Shown: positions 46,861-55,603, numbered from the stretch's first letter. The stretch: DNA of 64,000 nucleotides from Peteryoungia wuzhouensis (GCF_003205195.1 NZ_QJRY01000011.1:41404-105403); one strand, 5' to 3'. Made by a program: numbers and translations. The notes: a model not told the origin generated them from the letters alone.

Positions 46861-48531
46861 TCAGGCGAAATCGGATAAACGTCGATAGAGCGCCTGGGCC
46901 GGATCTTCGTCTGGATGGGGCAAGGCCGGTCGCGCGTCCGCAGCGTCGAGCTGCGGTGCGGCCAGGCCGAGATCGATCCGGTCATCCGGGCCGCTCGCAT
47001 CACCTTCGAATACCAGGGTTTCCGTATCCTGGTCCGGCGGATCCTCGGCTGCGTCCTCATCCGAGCTTGGCTCCTCGTCTGCGGCCTCGTCAGGGTGTTC
47101 CTCCTCGTGAGCGTCCCTGCGCACCGGACTGGCGGACTTGGTCTCGACTTCGCTGTCGATGACATAATTGACAAACGCAAGCGGCAGACCATCTCCGACA
47201 TCTGCTCTGCGCGCAGCCTCGCCCTGGTGCGAGGGGAGCGTGGAGGCTCCAAGAGCGAGACGCTCCTCCCACTGGATGGGGCGATCCAGGGCGGGCGCTT
47301 CGCTGTCGTCCGCCAGAGTTTCGGCCGGCGGCGTGGTTTGGGACGGCAGGCGTTTCGCATCCGTCTCTTCCGGTTCCGACGGCATCAGCGCGTCGAGCGC
47401 GCGATCGACGACGTCCGTTTCAACCTCGCTTCCATAAAGCGCCAGCAGCGTTCTGATGAGATCGCTTTCAGCCATGTCGTCCAGTAGCTCACTCGGCAAG
47501 GTCGAGAGCGTTTGCTGAAGTGTCGGCGATCCAGCTTCGGGCTTTCCATCAGGTTCGTGCGGCTCAACCTGCGCATTGGGCGGTGAAGTCAGGGACGGCG
47601 CCATGGTCGGAGAGGCCGGACCGGTGCTTCGCGTGGCGCCGGGTTGGGCATTGGCCATGAACGCTGCGGCGGGGTCTGCGGCTTTTCGCGCCGAGACTGG
47701 AATGCGGTCGGTTTGCGCGGGTTCGGCGGAAGCATTCAGCCGGTCACGCATCTGGCGGAGTACCCGCAGATTATCGGAGCCGTCGTTCGCTGACGCCTGT
47801 TCTCCCCCTCTCGATGGTTCGCCAGTTGCATGACGCCCATCCTGCTCTCCAGCCCGTCGAACCGCAGCGGGTGGAGCCCGGGTCGCGGAGATCTCTACGG
47901 CGGCCGGCGTCATCTGGCTCGACAGGGACGCAGGGGATTGAGACGAAGGCCTGGCGGGCATGGGCACGGCCTGCGAAGCTTGCTGTCCGGCGGCACGGGC
48001 ATCCCGTGGCGGTTGACCAAGGGACATTCCGCCATTCTGGCGATAGGAGGAGATCACGGCGCGCGCGCCCGGATCGCGGTCCTTCTGGCGATAGAGTTCC
48101 AGATAAATCGCGAGCGTCGCGGCCTCCGGACCCTGCGGATTATGCAACGCCTGGAGCAGAGTTCTCAGTTGCAAGCCGGCAAAGGCATCCGAGAGCATGA
48201 CCTTCAACTTCTGCCGTTCCGCAGGCGCCAGTGTCGTGATGGCTTCGATCAGGCGGGCGGCGAAAGCTGTCAGCGGCTCACCCGGCTCCTGCTTCATCTT
48301 CAGCGCGGCGGCGAGAACTTCGGTGAGCACCACGAGATTCTGCGACATGCGCTCCGGCGCACTCAGCAGCATCATGTTGAGGTTTCCGGCGATGCTTCCG
48401 GCAGCACTGGCGGGATAAGGCTCGACGCCCGCTGCGACCGGCGCGCGTCCCGTTGTGCGGGTCTCGGCCTGGGTGCGGCTCTCCTGTGGCTGCTGATACA
48501 GGTTCGTCGGGGCGCTGACGGGACCGATCAT
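46861..48531 (-). CDS. large, mostly disordered hypothetical protein
   Basis: 556 residues. Only a helical region at about 60-150 (MSQNLVVLTEVLAAALKMKQ ... LKVMLSDAFAGLQLRTLLQA) looks folded. The rest is Pro/Ala/Gln/Ser-rich (about 160-330) and then strongly acidic (about 380-540, with runs such as EEEHPDEAADEEPSSDEDAA), plus one short LLDDMAESDLIRTLLALYGS helix. No signal peptide or membrane helix. No enzyme motif. Third-codon GC bias and a clean 1.7-kb frame support coding. The length and composition recall hook-length-control-like or scaffold proteins, but this is not established. Confidence 0.6.
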   Translation of the reverse strand: MIGPVSAPTNLYQQPQESRTQAETRTTGRAPVAAGVEPYPASAAGSIAGNLNMMLLSAPERMSQNLVVLTEVLAAALKMKQEPGEPLTAFAARLIEAITTLAPAERQKLKVMLSDAFAGLQLRTLLQALHNPQGPEAATLAIYLELYRQKDRDPGARAVISSYRQNGGMSLGQPPRDARAAGQQASQAVPMPARPSSQSPASLSSQMTPAAVEISATRAPPAAVRRAGEQDGRHATGEPSRGGEQASANDGSDNLRVLRQMRDRLNASAEPAQTDRIPVSARKAADPAAAFMANAQPGATRSTGPASPTMAPSLTSPPNAQVEPHEPDGKPEAGSPTLQQTLSTLPSELLDDMAESDLIRTLLALYGSEVETDVVDRALDALMPSEPEETDAKRLPSQTTPPAETLADDSEAPALDRPIQWEERLALGASTLPSHQGEAARRADVGDGLPLAFVNYVIDSEVETKSASPVRRDAHEEEHPDEAADEEPSSDEDAAEDPPDQDTETLVFEGDASGPDDRIDLGLAAPQLDAADARPALPHPDEDPAQALYRRLSDFA

Positions 48532-48778
48532 GGCGACCTCTCGCGTTCAAGGTGCCCTTTTCCACACGGTCTCTGCCTCTCGCCGAAGCGATCGGGCGCG
48601 GGATCGCCAAGGACGGTGGCGGATCTGCCTGCTCTTCAAGGAGGAGATTGGCAAAACATGGTTAACAAAAAGCAAATCTATCGGAGCGGAATGCCGAAGG
48701 CTCAAGCTTCGCACATACCTGGACTGGCACCATGCCGGCCGGCGGCTTTCTGCCGCGCAACTTTTGATGGGCGCCAGC

Positions 48779-50176
48779 ATGACATCCAATCTCATCCTGA
48801 ACACGGATAGCTACAAACTCGGGACCTTTCTGCAGTACCCGGCAGATACACGTTCCGTCAGCGCCTTCGTCACGACGCGCGGCAGCTCGTTCCGCCCGGA
48901 GGTGATGTTCTTCGGGCTGCAGATGTTCCTCAAGGATTACCTGTCGCGGCCGGTGACCCGGATGGATGTGACAGAGGCCGAGGAGGTGGCTTCGGCACAT
49001 CGGCAGCCGTTCGACAAGGCCGGCTGGCTGCATATCGTCGAGGCCCATGGCGGTCTGCTGCCGCTCCGCATCGAGGCGGTGCCCGAAGGCACGGCGCTTC
49101 GCCGGGGCGTTCCGGTGGTCCAGGTGGTCAACACGGACCCTGCCCTGCCCTGGCTCACCTCCCACATCGAAACGTCGCTGCTGCGTGCCGTCTGGTATCC
49201 CTCGACGGTGGCGACCACGGCCTGGCGGCTGCGCATGGCGATCCTGCCCTTCCTGGAGCGGACCACGGATGACCCGCACGGCTTGCAGCCGAGCCGGATC
49301 AGCGACTATGGCTGCCGCAGCACGTCGAGCGTCGAACAGTCGGCAATCGGTGGTGCGGCGCATCTCGTCCACTTTCACAGCTCCGATTCGCTGCCAGGCA
49401 TCCTGCAGGCGAGGCGGGCCTACGGGGCGGCCATGCCGGCCTTATCCATGCCTGCTGCCGAACACGGGACAATCACTGCCTGGGGTCCGGACCGTGAGGT
49501 CGAAGCCTATTCGCATCTCATCGACCGGTTCAGCGAATTCGGCGCCTATTCCATCGTCTCCGACAGCTATGACCTGCACAATGCCGTCACCGAAATCTGG
49601 GGCAAGAAGCTGCAGACAAAGGTGCGGGCGGCCGGTGCAACACTGGTGGTTCGCCCCGACAGTGGCGACCCGATCGACACGCCGGTCCAGGTGGTGGCGC
49701 AGCTCGCCTACGCCTATGGCACCCGGCTCAACGGCAAGGGCTTCAAGGTTCTGGACGCGAATGTGCGGGTGATCCAGTCCGACGGCGTGTCCATCCAGGA
49801 CATCCAGATGATCCTGGGGCGGCTGGAGGGCATGGGCTTTTCCGCGGAGAACATCTCGTTCGGCATGGGATCCGGCCTGCTGCACAAGATCAACCGCGAC
49901 ACGCTGTCCTTCACCATGCGCCAGAGCGCGGCGCAAAATGCTGGTGGGGAATGGCGGGAGACCGGTCGGCGGTCCACCCATCCGCAGGAGAAACCGCCGA
50001 TGGCGGGACGGGTGGCGGCGATTGCCGACGGCACGGACATCGTGGCTATTCCGCTTGCGGAGCTCGGCGCACGCACGAACCTGCTGCAGCCGGTCTGGGA
50101 AAATGGCCAATTGCTGAAGGATTGGAGCTTCGACGAAATCCGCGCACGAGCGAGTGCCGCGAGCGTTTCCTCGTAA
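48779..50176 (+). CDS. nicotinamide/nicotinate phosphoribosyltransferase (NAMPT-type)
   Basis: 465 residues from ATG 48779 (an ATG four codons earlier is possible; longer in-frame extensions lack conservation). The NAMPT N-terminus is MTSNLILNTDSYKLGTFLQY. Family blocks are DYGCRSTSSVEQSAIGGAAH (about 179-198), SMPAAEHGTITAWG (about 222-235), LVVRPDSGDP (about 290) and GMGSGLLHKINRDT (about 362-375). It joins PRPP with nicotinamide to give NMN. No NMN adenylyltransferase or PRPP synthase is adjacent. The similar length to NadV supports the NAMPT rather than the PncB call. Confidence 0.85.
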   Translation: MTSNLILNTDSYKLGTFLQYPADTRSVSAFVTTRGSSFRPEVMFFGLQMFLKDYLSRPVTRMDVTEAEEVASAHRQPFDKAGWLHIVEAHGGLLPLRIEAVPEGTALRRGVPVVQVVNTDPALPWLTSHIETSLLRAVWYPSTVATTAWRLRMAILPFLERTTDDPHGLQPSRISDYGCRSTSSVEQSAIGGAAHLVHFHSSDSLPGILQARRAYGAAMPALSMPAAEHGTITAWGPDREVEAYSHLIDRFSEFGAYSIVSDSYDLHNAVTEIWGKKLQTKVRAAGATLVVRPDSGDPIDTPVQVVAQLAYAYGTRLNGKGFKVLDANVRVIQSDGVSIQDIQMILGRLEGMGFSAENISFGMGSGLLHKINRDTLSFTMRQSAAQNAGGEWRETGRRSTHPQEKPPMAGRVAAIADGTDIVAIPLAELGARTNLLQPVWENGQLLKDWSFDEIRARASAASVSS

Positions 50177-50180
50177 TCGC

Positions 50181-50432
50181 CTAATCGATCAGGCGCAGGA
50201 ACATCGGGTAGAGGCCGGCTTCATCCGAAGGGGCCGGGATGCGCTTGCCGAGCGGCTGGTCCGGGCGGCTGCGCTCGTCGACCATGAGGGCATCGAGCCA
50301 GGTGGCCGGTGCATAATGCGGGCCTGCATCTTCATCCTGCTGATCAAGGTCGTCGGTGTCCGGTCGGTCCGTATCATACGTGATGGTCGAGCGGGACAGG
50401 CTATCGAGAAGGCTATTGGCTGCTTCCGTCAT
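50181..50432 (-). CDS. small acidic hypothetical protein
   Basis: 83 residues from ATG 50432 (MTEAANSLLDSLSRSTITYD); a 109-residue version starting at 50510 is possible. Asp-rich middle (TDRPDTDDLDQQDEDAG), C-terminus PMFLRLID. No domain recognised. It is convergent with the NAMPT gene, with only 4 nt between stops. Low confidence. Confidence 0.45.
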   Translation of the reverse strand: MTEAANSLLDSLSRSTITYDTDRPDTDDLDQQDEDAGPHYAPATWLDALMVDERSRPDQPLGKRIPAPSDEAGLYPMFLRLID

Positions 50433-50590
50433 GGTCGCTTTATTTCTACGCTTTGCTGCTGACGAGGCCCTTGAAACACGGGACACCGTTGCCGATTTCA
50501 CTGCGGTCATGATGCAAAGTCGGAGTTAATGAAAGCTTGGCGCATTCGTTTCATTGCATCTCAATTATCGTCTACAAGAACAGCTAGGCC

Positions 50591-50914
50591 ATGAGTTTTC
50601 GACCGCCCGCTTCCCTGCTCGCGTCCGCCTCCGGAGATCTGCTGTCCGCACTCGACCAGGAGCTTGCCGGCGAGATGGCGGATGCGCTCGGACGCGCCGG
50701 GCGGAAAGCCGAAATTGCCCTGCTTCAATGCGCCGAGGCGCGCGGCAAAAGCGCCGAGATCCTGTCAGCGGCTGTCGATGAGGCTGCGCAGGCAGTTTTT
50801 GCTCTTTCGGTGCAACGGGAATTGTGCGGCATGCGGAACCAGGCGGCGATGATCCGTCAATATGACATCCCGAAAGACGTGATGGCCCGCGTCGGCATCA
50901 CCCGCAAAGCCTGA
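50591..50914 (+). CDS. small helical hypothetical protein
   Basis: 107 residues beginning MSFRPPASLLASASGDLLSA. Almost entirely helical, Ala/Glu/Arg-rich, with single cysteines near residues 47 and 80. A final segment reads MIRQYDIPKDVMARVGITRK. The even charge spacing suggests a helical bundle. Conserved in rhizobia to my recollection but without known function. Convergent with the RNase D gene 14 nt away. Confidence 0.55.
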   Translation: MSFRPPASLLASASGDLLSALDQELAGEMADALGRAGRKAEIALLQCAEARGKSAEILSAAVDEAAQAVFALSVQRELCGMRNQAAMIRQYDIPKDVMARVGITRKA

Positions 50915-50928
50915 AGCGGCCTTTACGC

Positions 50929-51552
50929 TCAGCTGTGGGCGAAGATATCGGTCTCGTCCCAGCCGAGCAGATCGAGCTTGGAGCGGGTCGGCAGGAATTC
51001 GAAACAGGCGTTCGCATGTTCCATGCGACCATCGCGGACGAGGCGCTCGGTCAGCTTGTCGCGCAGGGCATGCAGGTACAGCACGTCGGAGGCTGCGTAT
51101 TCGAGCTGTGCCTGGCTCAGCTTCTGGGCCGCCCAATCCGAGGACTGTTGCGCCTTGGAGATGTCGACCTCCAGCAACTCCTTCAGGTTGTCCTTGAGCC
51201 CGTGGCGATCCGTATAGGTGCGGCACAGGCGCGACGCGATCTTGGTGCAAAAGACCGAAGCCGTGGTCACACCAAAGGTATGGTAGAGGACAGCGATGTC
51301 GAAACGGCCGTAATGGAAGATCTTCTGGCGGGAAGAATCGGCGAGAAGGGCAACCAGATTCGGCGCTTCGGTCTGCCCGGCCGCGATACGGATCACGTCA
51401 GCGGTTCCATCGCCAGGCGACAATTGCACCACGCAGAGACGATCGCGGCGGGGCACCAGACCCAGCGTTTCCGTATCGATCGCGATCGCGTCGGTGTACC
51501 GCGCTGCATCAGCTGCGGAAATATCGCCTTCGTGGGAGCGGATCGTCGCCAT
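50929..51552 (-). CDS. short ribonuclease D (DEDDy 3'-5' exonuclease)
   Basis: 207 residues consisting only of the DEDD exonuclease domain. Exo I is AIAIDTETLGLVP (about 22-34, Asp and Glu ligands), exo II FHYGRFDIAVLYHTF (about 78-92, Asp), exo III SQAQLEYAASDVLYLHALRD (about 144-163; Tyr and Asp ligands). The HRDC domains of E. coli RNase D are absent, giving the short alphaproteobacterial form. It probably trims tRNA or small RNA 3' ends. Metal-dependent, cytoplasmic. Confidence 0.9.
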   Translation of the reverse strand: MATIRSHEGDISAADAARYTDAIAIDTETLGLVPRRDRLCVVQLSPGDGTADVIRIAAGQTEAPNLVALLADSSRQKIFHYGRFDIAVLYHTFGVTTASVFCTKIASRLCRTYTDRHGLKDNLKELLEVDISKAQQSSDWAAQKLSQAQLEYAASDVLYLHALRDKLTERLVRDGRMEHANACFEFLPTRSKLDLLGWDETDIFAHS

Positions 51553-51885
51553 CTAAGTCTCCAGACATTCTCAGGTTCTGCCCGCTATAAAGGAAAGCTG
51601 GAGGAGGTACCATCCCGTAGCGGACATCGGACGTTGGCCGAGAGCCCTGTTACCGAGATCTGAGCCATGCCTGATGCGCATGGAAATATCGGCATCAGTC
51701 AAGGGCGCGCAGGAAACGAAGGTTCACTTCATCGTGTAAGCTCAAATTGCGAAAGACTCGAAAGTCATTTTCGACTGCGCGAGCGGTTCGCGTTACGACT
51801 GGGCGAAGGAGGCATGCATTTATCGCACTGCTGCGTTGCAACAACGAGGATTGGCAGCCGCGAGGCATTTGGGTAAAACACAAGC
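51553..51885. other. 333-nt region upstream of the small RNA
   Basis: No convincing gene. It contains the RNase D promoter on the left, an inverted repeat CTGATGC / GCATCAG at 51671-51698, and a candidate promoter TTGGCA (51851-51856), 17-nt spacer, TAAAAC (51874-51879) for the small RNA. A 69-codon open frame at 51667-51876 has no supporting features. Confidence 0.45.
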
Positions 51886-52008
51886 ATCGAAGCGGCGCAC
51901 TCCTCCTCCCAGCGCCGGTCGGTAGGATCGGCAATACTCCTCCTCCTCCCAATTGCCGATCGAGTTTAAGAGCCTGGCGCACCTCCTCCCGCGCCAGGCT
52001 CTTTTCGT
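51886..52008 (+). ncRNA. alpha-r14 / NfeR1-like trans-acting small RNA with three anti-Shine-Dalgarno loops
   Basis: Three consecutive hairpins each expose a CCTCCTCCC-type loop. Hairpin 1 has arms CGGCGC (51893-51898) and GCGCCG (51912-51917) with loop ACTCCTCCTCCCA. Hairpin 2 has arms GATCGGCAAT (51926-51935) and ATTGCCGATC (51952-51961) with loop ACTCCTCCTCCTCCCA. Hairpin 3 has arms AAGAGCCTGGCGC (51968-51980) and GCGCCAGGCTCTT (51991-52003) with loop ACCTCCTCCC, then TTTTCGTTT, an intrinsic terminator. This is the architecture described for rhizobial alpha-r14 RNAs, which repress mRNAs by covering their ribosome binding sites. The 5' end is inferred from the promoter at 51851-51879. Confidence 0.85.
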
Positions 52009-52124
52009 TTCGGCTTCTGCCGACTTCCAAATTGCCCTCTCCCCGCCGCTCGCCGGTATTCCGCTTGATGCCTTGCCGGTTGGCACCATATAAGCTGCTC
52101 CGAGGCACTGCGAGGGAGACAAGC

Positions 52125-53549
52125 ATGACGGCAAAATTCGGGACCAGTGGCCTCAGGGGCCTTTCATCGGATCTCATCGGCGCCGTTTCAGCCCTTTACT
52201 CCACCGCTTTCGCCCGTTACCTACTGGCCGAAGGGCTTGCGCAGGCCGGATCACCCGTGGTGATCGCGCGCGACTTCCGTCCGTCAAGCCCCGAGATCGC
52301 CGCGACGATCATGGCCGCCCTCCGGCGTGCCGGGCTTGAGCCGATCGACTGCGGGACCATCGCAACGCCGGCTCTGGCCCTTTACGGCGCTTCGCTGGGG
52401 GCGGCCGGCATCATGGTGACCGGATCGCATATCCCGGCAGACCGCAACGGCATCAAGTTCTACCGGCCCGACGGCGAGATCAACAAGCAGGACGAGCAGG
52501 CGATCACACGGATGGCTGACGCGTTGGCCGACGATCCCGAGGCGAACCTCGTGGAGAGCGGCGTCGGCGATGAACAGGAAGGCCAGGCGAGTGCGCTGTT
52601 TCTAGATCGCAATCTCCATATTCTGCCAGCGGGGTGCCTGGAGGGGAGACGTATCGGCATTTACCAGCACAGCACGGTGGCCCGCGACATGATGGTCGAC
52701 GTGTTCCAGCATTATGGGGCAACCGTCTTTCCGCTCGGCCGATCGGACGTGTTCATCCCCGTCGATACAGAGGCGGTTTCGGTGGACACCGTGACCCAGC
52801 TCGCACACTGGAGTGACGAACTGGCGCTTGACGCAATCATTTCAACCGACGGCGATGGCGATCGACCGCTGGTGGCGGACGAACATGGTTTGCCGTTGCG
52901 TGGCGACCTGCTTGGGCTGATTGCGGCGCGGTTTCTCAAGGCCAGCGTTGTCGCAACCCCTGTCACGTCGAATTCCGGCCTTGAACAGGATGGCGGCTTT
53001 TCAGTCATCCGCACGCGGGTCGGCTCACCCTATGTGATTGCCGCAATGGAGACAGCGCTGGCGGAAGGCCGCGAGCGCGTGCTCGGCTTCGAGGCGAATG
53101 GCGGCTTGATGCTGGGTTCCGACTTCACCGTGGAAGGCACCGTGCTTAAAGCGCTGCCGACGCGTGACAGTTTCCTTCCTGCCCTTGCGGCCCTCGGTAT
53201 GGCTGCCCAGAACGGACAGTCGCTGTCCGACCTTGCCAAGGCCTTCAGTCTGCCGGTGGCATTGAGCGATCGGCTGGAGAACTTCGCGACAGAGCGGAGC
53301 ACTTCGCTGATGGCCCATATCCGGCAATCGCGCGACAACCTCGCCGGCTTCCTCGCGCCGATCGGCGCCGTGGCTGGGGTGAGCGATATCGACGGGGTTC
53401 GCGTGACGCTTGCCGACGGGCGGGTCATCCATTTCCGACCGTCGGGCAATGCGCCGGAGATGCGGTGTTATGTCGAAGCCAAGACCCATGGCGAGGCCGA
53501 GGCCCTGATGAAAACCGGGTTGGAACTCCTGCGCGGTTGGGCCGGTTAA
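52125..53549 (+). CDS. phosphomannomutase/phosphoglucomutase family enzyme (NoeK-like)
   Basis: 474 residues from ATG 52125 with GGGAG eight to nine bases upstream. Alpha-D-phosphohexomutase motifs: N-terminus KFGTSGLRGL, the active-site Ser in VTGSHIPADRNGIKFY (about 98-113), the metal loop STDGDGDRPLV (about 239-249), the sugar-binding GFEANGGLML (about 320-329), and a phosphate loop FRPSGNAPEMRCYVE (about 437-451). The Pro after His in the Ser loop (TGSHIP) is typical for this subgroup. It converts mannose-6-P and mannose-1-P, or the glucose equivalents, for polysaccharide precursors. An upstream in-frame extension overlaps the small RNA and is rejected. Confidence 0.87.
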   Translation: MTAKFGTSGLRGLSSDLIGAVSALYSTAFARYLLAEGLAQAGSPVVIARDFRPSSPEIAATIMAALRRAGLEPIDCGTIATPALALYGASLGAAGIMVTGSHIPADRNGIKFYRPDGEINKQDEQAITRMADALADDPEANLVESGVGDEQEGQASALFLDRNLHILPAGCLEGRRIGIYQHSTVARDMMVDVFQHYGATVFPLGRSDVFIPVDTEAVSVDTVTQLAHWSDELALDAIISTDGDGDRPLVADEHGLPLRGDLLGLIAARFLKASVVATPVTSNSGLEQDGGFSVIRTRVGSPYVIAAMETALAEGRERVLGFEANGGLMLGSDFTVEGTVLKALPTRDSFLPALAALGMAAQNGQSLSDLAKAFSLPVALSDRLENFATERSTSLMAHIRQSRDNLAGFLAPIGAVAGVSDIDGVRVTLADGRVIHFRPSGNAPEMRCYVEAKTHGEAEALMKTGLELLRGWAG

Positions 53550-53601
53550 ACCGGCGGCCGATGCCTGGCGTATTGGTCATGACACAACGCAAGAGGATCT
53601 C

Positions 53602-54348
53602 ATGACCAAATGTGCCTGGATTACCGGTTCGAGCTCCGGCATCGGCCGGGCACTGGCCAAACGGCTGGTGGACGACGGCTACCGCGTGGCCGTCAGCGCC
53701 CGTAATGCCGAGTTGCTTGCGGCACTTGCCGCCGAACACCCCGGCCGGATCGTCGCCTTTCCGCTCGACGTGACCGATGGCGAGGCCGTGCGTCGCGTCG
53801 CCGATGCCGTGACGACGGCAATGGGGCCAATCGATCTCGCGGTCTTTGCTGCCGGTTCCTATACCCGCGACTATGCCGCCGACTTCAGCGTCGAGCGGAT
53901 GCGACAAATGTTCGATCTCAACGTCATGGGAACCGCAAATTGCCTGGAAGCGGTGATGCCGGGCATGATCGCGCGCAAAGCCGGACATATCGCCGTCGTG
54001 GCGTCCGTCACCGCGTATGTGGGCCTGCCGGGAGCAGCGAGCTACGGCGCGACGAAGGCGGCGCTGAACAGCCTTTGCGAGGCGCTGCATCCAGAGCTTG
54101 CAAGCCATGGGGTCACGCTGAGCGTCGTGAACCCGGGATTTGTGGCGACACCCCTTACAGAGAAGAACGACTTTCCGATGCCCTTCCTCGTGTCGGCCGA
54201 AGAGGCAGCCGACATCATTGCCAGGGGTTTGGCCAGCAACACGTTCGAGATCATCTTTCCATGGAAGATGGCGCTTGCCATTCGCCTGCTGCATGCCCTG
54301 CCACACAAGCTTCGCTTCGCGCTGACGCGCAAGATGCTGCGCTCCTGA
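53602..54348 (+). CDS. short-chain dehydrogenase/reductase (SDR)
   Basis: 248 residues. NAD(P)-binding TGSSSGIGRALAKRL (about 8-22), NAG-equivalent VFAAGSYT (about 83-90), and catalytic Ser in VASVTAY with Tyr-x3-Lys in YGATKAALN (about 150-158). The C-terminus is hydrophobic. SDRs of this type are co-regulated with the rpoE-chrR module in Rhodobacter (from memory), so a role in lipid or carbonyl metabolism under photooxidative stress is plausible. It is convergent with the Cfa-like operon 37 nt away, separated by a terminator. Confidence 0.87.
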   Translation: MTKCAWITGSSSGIGRALAKRLVDDGYRVAVSARNAELLAALAAEHPGRIVAFPLDVTDGEAVRRVADAVTTAMGPIDLAVFAAGSYTRDYAADFSVERMRQMFDLNVMGTANCLEAVMPGMIARKAGHIAVVASVTAYVGLPGAASYGATKAALNSLCEALHPELASHGVTLSVVNPGFVATPLTEKNDFPMPFLVSAEEAADIIARGLASNTFEIIFPWKMALAIRLLHALPHKLRFALTRKMLRS

Positions 54349-54352
54349 AGGC

Positions 54353-54384
54353 AGGTGGCGAGGTGGCCGGCTCCGCCTTTTTTG
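54353..54384 (+). terminator. terminator between SDR and Cfa-like genes
   Basis: AGGTGGCG and CTCCGCCT pair with one mismatch and one G-U, followed by a six-T run, just after the SDR stop. Confidence 0.45.
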
Positions 54385-54385
54385 T

Positions 54386-55603
54386 TCAGGCTGGCTTGTC
54401 CAGCCTGAATTGAACCACATCGATGCGGCCGACGCGGAAGCCGACGGCGCAGTAGTGCAGATAAAGCCGCCACATCCGGTAGAAGCGACGGTCGAAGCCG
54501 AGGGGCTCGATCGACGACCAGCTGTTGGCGAAGGCATTGTCCCACGCAATCAGAGTCCGATCATAATCCCGACCGAAGCGGAAGCGATCGCCGATCTCAA
54601 GGCCCGCACGGCTCGCATCGCGCTCGAAAATCGTCACGGAGGGCAGCATGCCACCCGGGAAGATATAGGTCTGGATGAAATCGGCACTGCGGCGGTATTG
54701 CTCGAAGCGGCTTTCGTCGATCGTGATCGTCTGGATCATTGCCTTCCCGCCCGGGACGAGGCGCTCCTGCACGGCCTTGAAATAGACCGGCCAGTTCTCT
54801 TCGCCAACGGCTTCGAACATCTCGATCGAGACGATCTTGTCGAACTGTCCCTGACAGTCGCGATAGTCTTCGAGCCGGATGTCGACGCGGTCGGAAAGGC
54901 CGGCTTTCTCCAGACGTTCGCGGGCGAACTTGGCCTGCTCGACGGACAGTGTCAGGCCCGTGACCCGGCAGCCGGTGGCGCGAATTGCGTGTTCGGCGAA
55001 ACCACCCCAGCCGCAGCCGATCTCCAGCACGTGGTCATCCGGTCCGATGTTCAGCTCACGCACGATGCGGGCATATTTGGCTTCCTGCGCCTCGGCGAGC
55101 GACAGGCCGGGCGCCTCGTAGAGAGCCGAGGAATAGGTCATCGTGCGGTCGAGCCACTGGCTGTAGAACGCATTGCCCAGATCGTAGTGGAAGGCGATGT
55201 TTCGCCGGCTACCTTTTTTGGAATTCCGACGCAGCTTGTGGCGCAGGCGGGCGATGCCCTCGAAAATTGCCGAGGATGAGAGGATCTTGCCGAGTTCGGC
55301 TTCGTTCGCCAGGGCGAATTCCACGACACTGCCAATATCAGGGCTGTCGAGGTCACCATCGATGAAGGCCTGGGCGAAGCCCAGAGTACCGCCGGTCAGA
55401 ATGCGAAGCACCGGCTTGGCGTTGCGAACGCACAGCGTGGCATGGGGACCCGGCAGCCTGCCGACGGCGACGTGTTGACCATAGCCTTCAAACTGGAGGG
55501 TCAATCGGCCAGCGGTAACACGGTCAGCCCAGCGGCACAGCAGACGCTGCCAGAACGGCAGAGAGGCGACTACGGACGGCATTTCTCGTTCGGCGTGACT
55601 CAT
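54386..55603 (-). CDS. cyclopropane-fatty-acyl-phospholipid synthase-like SAM methyltransferase
   Basis: 405 residues. The Cfa-type N-domain is followed by the SAM-binding motif HVLEIGCGWGGFAEHAIRAT (about 198-217) and the substrate region IVSIEMFEAVGEENWPVYFK (about 262-281), IFPGGMLPS and FRFGRDYDRTL. The ATG at 55603 overlaps the stop of the upstream DUF1365 gene (ATGA), so translation is coupled. It methylates unsaturated acyl chains; in the RpoE-ChrR context of Rhodobacter a homologue acts in methylated furan fatty acid formation. Which product is made here (cyclopropane or methyl-branched) is not determinable from sequence. Confidence 0.85.
   Translation of the reverse strand: MSHAEREMPSVVASLPFWQRLLCRWADRVTAGRLTLQFEGYGQHVAVGRLPGPHATLCVRNAKPVLRILTGGTLGFAQAFIDGDLDSPDIGSVVEFALANEAELGKILSSSAIFEGIARLRHKLRRNSKKGSRRNIAFHYDLGNAFYSQWLDRTMTYSSALYEAPGLSLAEAQEAKYARIVRELNIGPDDHVLEIGCGWGGFAEHAIRATGCRVTGLTLSVEQAKFARERLEKAGLSDRVDIRLEDYRDCQGQFDKIVSIEMFEAVGEENWPVYFKAVQERLVPGGKAMIQTITIDESRFEQYRRSADFIQTYIFPGGMLPSVTIFERDASRAGLEIGDRFRFGRDYDRTLIAWDNAFANSWSSIEPLGFDRRFYRMWRLYLHYCAVGFRVGRIDVVQFRLDKPA

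Noticed and set aside
51667..51876. 69-codon frame upstream of the small RNA
   Set aside because: Composition resembles non-coding sequence and it overlaps the candidate small RNA promoter; no ribosome binding site.
51747..52124. In-frame N-terminal extension of the phosphohexomutase
   Set aside because: It reads through the small RNA hairpins; the ATG at 52125 has a good ribosome binding site and aligns with the family.
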